From NCBI GenBank assembly GCA_025774735.1, contig JALGZU010000013.1, forward strand, positions 1 to 17,426: a DNA stretch of 17,426 nucleotides, given 5' to 3'. This stretch comes from a candidate division LCP-89 bacterium (GTDB taxonomy: Bacteria; Electryoneota; B3-LCP). A model generated the notes under the pieces. That model saw only the letters and a program-made list of their open reading frames with translations, was not told where the DNA came from and made no database searches. Made by a program: the position numbers and the translations under genes. Positions within the stretch are counted from its first letter, which is position 1; the number at the start of each line of letters is the position of its first letter. Below, in pieces: positions 1 through 7,299 of this stretch.

Positions 1-1812
1 TGTTGTCAGGGAGATATTCTGGTTGTTGCCGTATTCACCGCCCGGGCTGTCCGCAGCGGAGAGCGCCCCGGCGTATGCATTTCCGGACGATCCCCAGGTT
101 CCTTCTGCAGACCAGGAGGTCAGGCCAGACTCGAAACCGTCATAGAATATTCCGATTGGCCCCCAGAGCTCGAAAGGATCCATCGAGGCGGTCAGGGTGA
201 TGGGGAATTCAATCACGGTCCCGTCGGCAAGGTTGAGGATCCTTAGATCGTATTCGCCCTCGTAAACGTCCACAAAACTGAACTCTCCGCCGATGTTCGT
301 CTCGACCGGGTCGTAAGGAGTATCGACCAGGGTTAGGCGCGCGGAGAGACCGCCGCCGGCAGGATTGTTCAACGTTCCCTCAAACGTCATCAGCTCAGCG
401 GGTTGGAGGACGGCGTCCGCACGCGTCGCATCACCCTGAATAACTTCGATGTTTGTAAGATGTGCCGGCCAGTAGCCGAAACTTGTGACATCCAGGTTGT
501 ACGTCCCCGGCATCAACACCCGGTGATAATCGCCCACGTCCGGATCTGTGAAGATGACGAAATCGTCTCTTCCGATAACCAGGATCTCCGCGTTAACCGG
601 TAAACTTGTGAGGGCATCCGTTACCACCCCGCGCACACCGCGGTGGGCGAACTGCATATAGGCAATCATGGATTCCCTGTTGTCGTCCCAGTATCCCGGA
701 ATCGTGTAAGATGGAGGCCAGCCCTGGTTGGAAATTTCCATAGTGATATCCATGTCCCCCATCCAGTGGTAGTTCCAGTCCTGCATACCGCCGGATATCT
801 GATACCAGTCCGCGCCGTTTACCGTGCCGTTGGTAAACGATCCCCAGTTGTTGTTCCACATGGGTGGATTATTCCATGAATAGGTTTCTGACGCAGCAAG
901 GACAACGTCTTGATTATCCGTATAGGCAGCGTTGGCTTGCGGATCGAAACAGTGATCCAAGGGGTAATTGGCCACTAATGCCCCGGTGTGGAAGTTGGCC
1001 GAAAAGACCGGCTGATGGTCGAAATTCCAGTTCATGATATTTGCCGTTTCGATCTCCCGGCCAACCGTCGTGTTGACGGGATCATCCACTAGATCAGGAA
1101 AATTGCGGTTCAGATCGACTCCGCCTGCGTTGTAACGGATGCCCATGGCGTTGCCGTCCGGGTTCATCATGGGCATGATCCAGATCTCAGTTTCATCGAC
1201 CAATTCGGTGAGTTCAGGATCGATGCCGTACTCGTCCACCAACATGTTGATGAAGTACATGCACATCTCCAAACCCACCGGTTCATCGCCATGTATTGTA
1301 GATATATATTTAAATTCCAGCTCATCCTCTTCCACGGTCACGTTATCCGATATCTTCATGAACCACAGAGCTCGTCCCTGCATGGTCGGTCCAATGTTAA
1401 TTAACTCGCAGAGATCAGGGTTGGCATCGGCGATGGCCTGCAACTCAGCCAACATTTCTTCGTAGCTGTGGTATTCCCGCATGGGGTCGTCGCTGCCCTC
1501 CGTCTCCCGTTTCAGTTTCAGGAACATCTCGTGAGCCTCGTACAATATCGATTCGACCTGGTACCCGAGGGCTTCGAGTAAACCGACTTCGGCTGGATTC
1601 AAAAAGGCTTCAACCGAACCACTCCCATCAATGGAGGAACGAACCACATCAAGGCGCAGCTCCGCCAGTTCCCGTAGAGCTGTGCCGTCCTGCAGAACGA
1701 TTTTGTGTGGCATGCGTTCAAAGGGATCTGCGGCGTATAGGGCCGAGGAACCGCCCCCTTGAAGCACAATAACCATTACCAGGATAACTTTACTTGCAGT
1801 AATGCGGACCAT
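1..1812 (-). CDS. Secreted M14 zinc carboxypeptidase (M14B-like), C-terminus beyond window
   Basis: Exported metallocarboxypeptidase that should remove C-terminal residues from peptides outside the cytoplasm. 604 codons are open to the window edge with no stop. Residues 1-27 are a signal peptide (cleavage near ALYA|ADP). The M14 domain is about 112-390. Zinc ligands are H174 and E177 (HGDEP) and H275 (NFHTG); DLNRNF is at 233-238, the WYQxxGGMQDxNY block at 336-348, and the catalytic Glu is E359 (ITMEIS). This block, and the transthyretin/regulatory-like beta domain that follows (about 391-470), match the M14B (carboxypeptidase N/E/D) layout. A second beta domain (about 474-545) and the start of a FESG-type MAM/jelly-roll-like domain follow. 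The start is supported by GGAGG four bases upstream and a promoter at 1848-1876. By analogy with its neighbours it may end in a T9SS tail, but that part is not visible. It is divergent from the propeller gene. Confidence 0.93.
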   Translation of the reverse strand, partial: MVRITASKVILVMVIVLQGGGSSALYAADPFERMPHKIVLQDGTALRELAELRLDVVRSSIDGSGSVEAFLNPAEVGLLEALGYQVESILYEAHEMFLKLKRETEGSDDPMREYHSYEEMLAELQAIADANPDLCELINIGPTMQGRALWFMKISDNVTVEEDELEFKYISTIHGDEPVGLEMCMYFINMLVDEYGIDPELTELVDETEIWIMPMMNPDGNAMGIRYNAGGVDLNRNFPDLVDDPVNTTVGREIETANIMNWNFDHQPVFSANFHTGALVANYPLDHCFDPQANAAYTDNQDVVLAASETYSWNNPPMWNNNWGSFTNGTVNGADWYQISGGMQDWNYHWMGDMDITMEISNQGWPPSYTIPGYWDDNRESMIAYMQFAHRGVRGVVTDALTSLPVNAEILVIGRDDFVIFTDPDVGDYHRVLMPGTYNLDVTSFGYWPAHLTNIEVIQGDATRADAVLQPAELMTFEGTLNNPAGGGLSARLTLVDTPYDPVETNIGGEFSFVDVYEGEYDLRILNLADGTVIEFPITLTASMDPFELWGPIGIFYDGFESGLTSWSAEGTWGSSGNAYAGALSAADSPGGEYGNNQNISLTT

Positions 1813-1847
1813 GTATCCTCCGGAAATCTAGAATTAGGTTTCCATAC

Positions 1848-1876
1848 AATATACCAAAATATCAGGGCAAAGTCAA
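1848..1876 (-). promoter_or_regulatory. Sigma70-like promoter of the carboxypeptidase gene
   Basis: On the minus strand, TTGACT (1871-1876), a 17-base spacer and TATATT (1848-1853). Transcription should start near 1841, giving a leader of about 30 bases before the ATG at 1812. The -35 box lies 45 bases from the -35 box of the divergent promoter at 1922-1950, so one regulator could act on both. Confidence 0.7.
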
Positions 1877-1921
1877 TACTGAAGGTCATCTCCAGAAAAA
1901 TTCTCTCGAAATAAAATGCAC

Positions 1922-1950
1922 TTGACAATTAAGGTTTTATGTGTTATATT
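1922..1950 (+). promoter_or_regulatory. Sigma70-like promoter of the propeller-protein gene
   Basis: TTGACA (1922-1927), a 17-base spacer and TATATT (1945-1950), close to the sigma70 consensus. The longest open frame begins with an ATG at 1916, upstream of this promoter. The transcript should start near 1957, so the real start codon is downstream, at 2012. Confidence 0.75.
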
Positions 1951-2011
1951 GATATTATTGGAATTTCGATGGGATGAATCCGTTACTCTACTTAGTACGT
2001 GGACGTTCAAC

Positions 2012-3967
2012 ATGCGACTGATTATATCCTTTACCGCCGCAGTTTTATTTTCGTCTGTATGCCTGGGACGGCCGGATACTACGTTACCCTGTCTGCTTTA
2101 CGATGATTCTGGTTTACCGATCGCGATGAGTGAAGCTCAGTCGATTCTGCCGGTAAAAGACGGCGAACTGACGACCTGGACCGGCACAGACGACATCAGC
2201 ATGGTTCAGGTTGGATCGTTGGTGGCGGCCATGTACGAAACAATGACAGGCGGCGATTCCGATCAGGATGGTTTATTCGAAACCTACATGTACATCAAGG
2301 ACACCCTCGGGGGTTGGAGCTTCACGTATCGCATCTACGAAAACGACGGTCAAAACGTCTATAACCAGGCCTTCCAGGCGGATCAGGGCTTGATACCCTA
2401 CGCATTCGGCGACCCGGATGGTGATGATCTTCCTGACGTGATCGGCCAGTGGAGCTACTGGGTGTACGCCTTCGAATCACCTGCATCCGAACAGTTGGCG
2501 ACCCAGATGGTGTGGCAGTCGCCACAGATGTCCAACGTTACGGGGTATACCGCCGTCGGTGATCTGGACCAGGACGGTCTGGGCGAAATCATCCATACCC
2601 AGAACAGCTTTGGCAGCGATAACCGCTTAATTATTTACGAAACGGCCGGCGATAATCAATATCAGGAAATCATCAATGAATGGGTGTCCAATAACAGTTT
2701 GGGTACCAAAGCGGTGGCCGATTTCGACGGTGATGGTATCTGGGAAGTCGCCTTCTCCAGCGGCGGCGGGGACGTATATGTTTTCGAATCCACCGGGAAT
2801 AACACCGTTCAGATGACCTACCACGGTGATATGCACACCTATAATGCCTATGCGTGTTCTTACGCGGACGATATGGACGAAAACGGCTTCCCGGAATTCG
2901 TTTGTGGCGGTTCAAGCTCCGGTGAGGGATGGATCACACAGATCTATGAGGCGGTCGGCAATGACAGATTTGTCATGCGGCAGGAGATTATCATCGATGA
3001 CGGTTACTTCGGCGTACCGGGCAATGCAGCAGGTGACTTGGACGGCGATGGGATTGACGAACTGATTATCCAGACGGCGCAAGCTCTGCACATCTATAAA
3101 TGGGACGGTTTTGAATGGGTTTCGGAAGGGACCATCCCGGAAAATTTCGGCTCTATTCTCCACGGCGTCTTCTCCTATGACGGCAATGCCAACGGATATG
3201 ACGAGCTCTTCTGGCTGGGCATCGACGGCGGTGGGTACTGGACCAATGAGACCATCATCCTCGAGTATGAGTATGCCTCCGGTGCACCGGATATAACTGT
3301 ATCAGTTACACCGGATACGTTACCTATTATCATCCCCGCCGGGGGCGGGGGCTTCGGCTTCAGCATCACCCTCTCGAATAATGAGAGCACTCCAGAAACC
3401 TTCGACGCCTGGTGCATGGTTACGCTTCCGAACGGCTCGCAGTTTGGACCGATACTCGGTCCCGTCTCCCTAACCCTCGCCGGCGGCCAAACCCTCGCCC
3501 GCGATCGAACTCAAGCCGTTCCGGCCAACGCTCCATATGGCGAGTATGTCTATCATGCCTACGTCGGCGGTTATCCGGCTGACATCTGGAACGAAGATTC
3601 TTTTTACTTTACAAAAATCGCGGCAGATGATGGATCTGGATTGATCGATCAATGGATGAATGCGGGCGAATCCTTTTTGACAGAGTCGAATGGCGACTCA
3701 CAATCAGATGCAGAGCCACTTTCGATCTATCCCAATCCATTCAATCCCGCGGCCACGCTAACATATTCGCTGGCAAACGCCACTAACGTCAAATTAGCCA
3801 TATATGATATTTGCGGTCGATTGATCGCGTTACCGGTCAACGGCGGGCGGGATCCCGGACTCCATACCGTCACTTTCGATGGCTCTGAGTTGCCTTCAGG
3901 TGTGTATATTTATCACTTCACGGCGGAAGGGATATCGCTTTCAGGAAAGATGCTCTTGTTAAAATAA
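2012..3967 (+). CDS. Secreted seven-bladed VCBS/FG-GAP propeller protein with T9SS sorting tail
   Basis: Exported or surface protein of 651 residues; adhesion or ligand binding is possible but no enzyme motif is visible. A signal peptide (about 1-19, MRLIISFTAAVLFSS...) is followed by calcium-loop motifs of the DxDxDG(x)D type near residues 82, 134, 184, 237, 287 and 342, and a degenerate one (YDGNANGYDE) near 389. Spacing is 47-55 residues, as expected for seven blades of an integrin-like FG-GAP/VCBS propeller. Residues 426-555 are a beta module also found in the next gene. Residues about 571-651 are a T9SS type A sorting domain (YPNPFNP, DICGRL, SGVYIYHF, KMLLLK). The frame extends upstream to an ATG at 1916, but that overlaps the promoter and lacks a leader. 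The start at 2012 gives a normal signal peptide, although its Shine-Dalgarno is weak. Confidence 0.9.
   Translation: MRLIISFTAAVLFSSVCLGRPDTTLPCLLYDDSGLPIAMSEAQSILPVKDGELTTWTGTDDISMVQVGSLVAAMYETMTGGDSDQDGLFETYMYIKDTLGGWSFTYRIYENDGQNVYNQAFQADQGLIPYAFGDPDGDDLPDVIGQWSYWVYAFESPASEQLATQMVWQSPQMSNVTGYTAVGDLDQDGLGEIIHTQNSFGSDNRLIIYETAGDNQYQEIINEWVSNNSLGTKAVADFDGDGIWEVAFSSGGGDVYVFESTGNNTVQMTYHGDMHTYNAYACSYADDMDENGFPEFVCGGSSSGEGWITQIYEAVGNDRFVMRQEIIIDDGYFGVPGNAAGDLDGDGIDELIIQTAQALHIYKWDGFEWVSEGTIPENFGSILHGVFSYDGNANGYDELFWLGIDGGGYWTNETIILEYEYASGAPDITVSVTPDTLPIIIPAGGGGFGFSITLSNNESTPETFDAWCMVTLPNGSQFGPILGPVSLTLAGGQTLARDRTQAVPANAPYGEYVYHAYVGGYPADIWNEDSFYFTKIAADDGSGLIDQWMNAGESFLTESNGDSQSDAEPLSIYPNPFNPAATLTYSLANATNVKLAIYDICGRLIALPVNGGRDPGLHTVTFDGSELPSGVYIYHFTAEGISLSGKMLLLK
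3287..3676 (+). repeat. Beta module shared with the next gene, copy 1
   Basis: Encodes residues 426-555 of the propeller protein. It aligns almost without gaps to residues 584-712 of the selenoprotein candidate (copy 2 at 5919-6305). Shared stretches include IIPAxGGxF/ILIPAxGGxF, PETFDxW, MVTLPNGS, RDRTQ, YVGxYP and LNED/WNED. About half the residues look identical by eye. It is probably an Ig-like linker placed just before the T9SS tail, spread by duplication between the two genes. Confidence 0.8.
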
Positions 3968-3989
3968 ATCCCAAAATTCACTAAATGAC

Positions 3990-4002
3990 GGTGTTTGACA
4001 CC
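3990..4002 (+). terminator. Possible weak hairpin terminator after the propeller gene
   Basis: GGTGT-TTG-ACACC starts 22 bases after the stop codon and is followed only by ATATTT. A five-base-pair stem without a proper T-run is weak, so readthrough into the next gene is possible. Confidence 0.25.
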
Positions 4003-4077
4003 ATATTTGCGTCCGGAGAGATCTTTTTATGTTCGTGTGTGATAAAATAATTATTTCGATTTTGAGACCCAGATCAC

Positions 4078-4106
4078 TTGCATTTGGGAAAATATTTTAT
4101 TAAATT
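4078..4106 (+). promoter_or_regulatory. Probable sigma70 promoter of the selenoprotein candidate gene
   Basis: TTGCAT (4078-4083), a 17-base spacer and TAAATT (4101-4106), in an AT-rich gap of 202 bases. The transcript would start near 4113, leaving a leader of about 57 bases with a GGAGG Shine-Dalgarno at 4161-4165. The gap shows nothing else besides the weak hairpin at 3990-4002. Confidence 0.55.
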
Positions 4107-4169
4107 AATAAGGTTAGGAAAAAAAAACCGTAAAAATCGCTAGATGAACTCACCGAAAATGGAGGAACC

Positions 4170-6608
4170 ATGCGAAAGACTCTGATCATTTTGTTCAGCG
4201 CTACTCTGCTGTTCCTGGGTCTGGCCAATCTAGCCGCGGCCTATGACCGAACGGTAGTGGTGGAAAACTTCACGAACTGGGGTTGACCCTACTGTGTGCA
4301 GAGCGATCCCGCCCTGCAGACAGCCCTTGTGAATCAAGGGTATCCCAGTTACGACAACGCATTCGACATCGCTTATCACATGTACTGGCCCAGTGCCAGC
4401 GATCCCTGGAACCTGGCCAATCCCCAGGATAACCTGGCCCGGAAGAATTACTACAACGTCACCGGGACTCCGACCATGAAGTGCGACGGATTAGCGGCCA
4501 GTTGGACCTCTATCGCGTCCAGCATCCTGTCGCGTAGTTTCGTCGCCTCACCACTCTGGATGGACCTGGAGGCTAGCATCAACGCCGGCAACCTCGACGT
4601 AACGGTCACCGCGGTCGCCAACACCAACATTTCCGGTAATTATACTATCCATATCGTTCTGATGGAGCGGTATGTGTACCTGCTATCCCCGAATGGCCAG
4701 CACAACCACTACCATCCCATGCTGGATATGGAAGGCTACCCGGGAGTGCCGGGGCAGGCATTCGCAGCCACAGCGGGCGACACGGTGCAGTATTACGCCA
4801 CCTTCACTATGGACCCCTCATGGGAGATCGACAACCTGGACATCGCCACCTTCGTCCAGTATAACACCACGAAGGAATTTCTGCAGGGACACTGTGAGAT
4901 GGTTCCGGTGGATTTCCCCAACCTGGTCTATGAAAGCTATACTCTCGAGGATAACGGCAACAACGACGGCCGTGCCGAGCCAGGCGAAGAAGCCTACATG
5001 TATGTCACCTTGTCCAACGGCGAATCCTACCAGACTGCTATCAATGTGGTAGGGACCTTGAGCACGGATGATCCGGATCTCACCGTCACCACGCCGACTG
5101 TCAACTTCCCGGACATCCTCAACGGCAGCCAGGGGACCAACGTCAATCCGTTCGTCTTTGACGTATCACCGACGGCTGAACCGCACCTCACCACGCTGCA
5201 CCTTGAAGTCACAGCCGATCCGCAACAGACACTCATGACCGCCGACATCGAGATGTACATAGGCTGGCCTGACGTTCTGCTGATCGATGATGATGGTGCG
5301 GGAATTATCGAAACGTACTACCAATCGGCGTTGCAAGCTCTGAACAAGAGCTATGAAAATTGGGACATCTTCACCCAGGGAGTCCCGACCCTGGATATGG
5401 TAGACCAGTACCCCATCATCATCTGGTTGACCGGATGGGCGACCACGGTCTCTCTGGATGCTGATGAACGTGTTCTGGTCGAGGGCTATCTCGACGCCGG
5501 AGGTAATCTCTTCCTCAGCGGTCAGAGTATCGCACAGGGTATGACCGCCGTCGCGCCGGCTTTCCTGCAGGACGTTTTGCATGCATCCCTGACTCTACCC
5601 AATACTGGCATCAAGGAATTGACCGGTTATGCAGGCAATCCCGTCGGTGATGGTATGAGTGTAGACTGCAATCCTGGAGGATCAGGGTCCGGTACCTGCA
5701 CGTCTCCGGACGGCATCACAGTCCTGGCTCCTGCCGAAGCAGCGTTTGGGTATGACGGCAGCACCCACGATGGCGCGCTCACCTACGAAGATCCCAGCAC
5801 TGCCAAATTGGTCTTCTTCTCTTTCCCGTTCGAAGCAATCAACGGTGTTGGTGGCACCAATACCCGGGAAGACGTCCTGACGGCCATTCTGGAATACTTC
5901 GACTCACCGGTAGTGCCCCCATCGGTCACGATCACCCTGACTCCCTACGGACCTCCCATACTGATCCCAGCCTCCGGCGGCTCCTTCGATTTCAACATCG
6001 AAGTAGCCAATGATGGTGTTAATCCTGAAACTTTCGACATCTGGTCGATGGTTACCCTTCCCAATGGCAGTGAATACGGGCCGATTATCAACGTGCCCGG
6101 CTTTACCGCTCCAGCGAGCTGGTCGGGCAATAGAGATAGAACTCAATTAATTCCAGCTGGCGCTCCTACCGGTATGTATACCTATGATGGATATGTGGGA
6201 ACCTATCCTGACTTAGTCTTGAACGAAGATCACTTCGATTTCGAGAAACTGGCGGCGGGTGATGGTAACTTGATCGGTTCCTGGGCCAACACAGGCGAAG
6301 CCTTCGATGAATGGCTGATCGGCAATGACGATCAGTTCACACCTGTCGCCTATTCACTGGCACAGAACCACCCGAATCCCTTCAATCCGACCACCACGAT
6401 CAGTTTCGATCTGCCCGAACCGACCTTCGTCACCCTCCGGGTTTACGACGTCTCGGGTCGCCAGGTCGCTGAACTGGCCAACGGATACAGAAGTACTGGT
6501 ACTTATGACGTTACCTTCGATGCCTCCGGTCTTGCTTCAGGTATTTACATGTACCGTCTCGATGCCGGAGCCTTCAACTCAATGGGCAAGATGGTCCTGA
6601 TGAAATAA
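4170..6608 (+). CDS. Secreted Omp28/thioredoxin-like protein, probable selenoprotein (UPYC motif), T9SS tail
   Basis: Probable exported thiol/selenol oxidoreductase, 812 residues if the TGA at codon 39 is read as selenocysteine. The ATG at 4170 follows GGAGG by four bases. Residues 1-25 are a clear signal peptide ending NLAAA. The Omp28/thioredoxin-like domain (about 26-125) starts with VVVENFTNWG, then TGA-Pro-Tyr-Cys (39-42), where such folds carry CxxC, and has the cis-proline loop TGTPT (P101). A beta domain follows (about 128-245), then a CARDB-like domain (about 250-365) and a Rossmann-like domain (about 366-565, starting DVLLIDDDG) resembling class I amidotransferase-like/ThuA folds. 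Residues 584-712 are the module shared with the upstream gene, and 727-812 are a T9SS type A tail (HPNPFNP, VYDVSGR, SGIYMYR, KMVLMK). Without recoding, the only frame left opens at GTG 4296, with no signal peptide, Shine-Dalgarno or active site. A nonsense mutation or sequencing error remains possible. Confidence 0.82.
4284..4286 (+). other. In-frame TGA, probable selenocysteine codon (Sec39)
   Basis: The only in-frame stop between the ATG at 4170 and the TAA at 6606-6608. The frame does not shift across it. It occupies the first position of a U-x-x-C motif, a classic site for Cys/Sec exchange in thioredoxin-fold proteins. Six other genes here end in TGA, so genome-wide reassignment is unlikely. 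Confidence 0.78.
4292..4323 (+). promoter_or_regulatory. SECIS-like hairpin just after the in-frame TGA
   Basis: CTGTGTGCAG (4292-4301) pairs with CTGCAGACAG (4314-4323): nine of ten positions, with one G-G mismatch. Inside the loop, GCG (4303-4305) can pair with CGC (4310-4312), leaving the tetraloop ATCC. GGG at 4280-4282 could pair with CCC at 4324-4326, placing the TGA in the lower stem as in bacterial selenoprotein mRNAs. The loop begins 15-19 bases after the TGA, the kind of distance seen for bacterial SECIS elements. The loop lacks the GGTC of E. coli fdhF, but loops vary between phyla. Confidence 0.55.
5919..6305 (+). repeat. Beta module shared with the previous gene, copy 2
   Basis: Encodes residues 584-712 of the selenoprotein candidate and matches copy 1 (3287-3676). 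In both proteins the module sits directly before the T9SS tail. Confidence 0.8.
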
Positions 6609-6636
6609 GATCATCTCTACCTGGAAGTAATGAAAC

Positions 6637-6668
6637 AAAAAGGGCGGAAATCAATTCCGCCCTTTTTT
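6637..6668. terminator. Bidirectional rho-independent terminator
   Basis: GGGCGGAA (6642-6649) and TTCCGCCC (6655-6662) form eight base pairs around a five-base loop. A-run 6637-6641 faces T-run 6663-6668, so both strands get a stem followed by T residues. It serves the convergent selenoprotein candidate gene (stop 6608) and engB (stop 6709). Confidence 0.92.
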
Positions 6669-6708
6669 GTCACCTGATGACTGTTCTATGTTTCTTTCTA
6701 TGGCTCCG

Positions 6709-7299
6709 TCAACTCTCCAACCAGCCACCGATGACATCCCACAATGAATCTCTCCCTTCCTTCGTCAGCGCCGAAAAGGGTACCGCCTCACCCGCACCCT
6801 CAAATGCAAGTTCGCTTTCGATTCGAGTCAGAGCTTCCATCCGTTTCTTCCGTGATAGCTTATCCACTTTGTTCAGGGCGTAAACCGTTGGTATGCGGCT
6901 CTCCACCAGCCAGACTGCCATATCCCTGTCAATCGCTGTGGGCGCATGCCGGATATCCATAATCAATACAACTCCGAGGAGCATGTCCGCCTTCCTCAGG
7001 TAGCGCTCCATCTCTCGTATCCAGCGGGAACGTATGGACTGTGATACCTTCGCATATCCGTACCCTGGAGGGTCCACGAACAGGACTTTCTCATCGACCT
7101 CATAGAAAAAAAAGAGCCGGGTTTTCCCCGGCGTGGAGCTGGTCCTTGCGAATTTCTTGCGGTTGACGAGGCAGTTAATCAAACTGGACTTGCCGACGTT
7201 TGACCTTCCCAGGAAGATGATTTCAGGCAGAGGCTTACGGCGCAACACGCTCGGCTTTACGGATGAACCGACAAATTTTGCCTCCGGGCTTGACTTCAT
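6709..7299 (-). CDS. engB: Ribosome biogenesis GTP-binding protein EngB (YihA/YsxC)
   Basis: Cytoplasmic GTPase of 196 residues, the usual length, needed for late assembly of the large ribosomal subunit. G1 is GRSNVGKS (31-38), G2 lies in STPGKT (55-60), G3 is DPPGYGYAK (76-84), G4 is NKVDK (143-147) and G5 is FSAL (175-178). G3 has Pro where the usual motif is DLPG, and G4 has Asn where EngB proteins often have Thr; neither should abolish binding. Its ATG overlaps the stop of lon by four bases (ATGA), so the two are probably translationally coupled. The stop is followed by the terminator at 6637-6668. Confidence 0.97.
   Translation of the reverse strand: MKSSPEAKFVGSSVKPSVLRRKPLPEIIFLGRSNVGKSSLINCLVNRKKFARTSSTPGKTRLFFFYEVDEKVLFVDPPGYGYAKVSQSIRSRWIREMERYLRKADMLLGVVLIMDIRHAPTAIDRDMAVWLVESRIPTVYALNKVDKLSRKKRMEALTRIESELAFEGAGEAVPFSALTKEGRDSLWDVIGGWLES

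Noticed and set aside
1916..2011. Upstream ATG start for the propeller gene
   Set aside because: It lies before a near-consensus promoter at 1922-1950 and adds 32 residues in front of a normal signal peptide.
4284..4286. TGA reassigned to Gly or Trp across the genome
   Set aside because: Six genes in the window end normally at TGA, and the only internal in-frame TGA falls on a redox-motif cysteine position.
5166..5582. Minus-strand frame of 138 codons
   Set aside because: It lies fully inside the selenoprotein candidate, has no recognisable motif or ribosome binding site, and looks like an antisense shadow.
4296..6608. Open frame starting at GTG 4296 as the real gene
   Set aside because: It has no Shine-Dalgarno and no signal peptide although the protein ends in a secretion tail. 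The same frame continues upstream through one TGA to a well-formed start at 4170.
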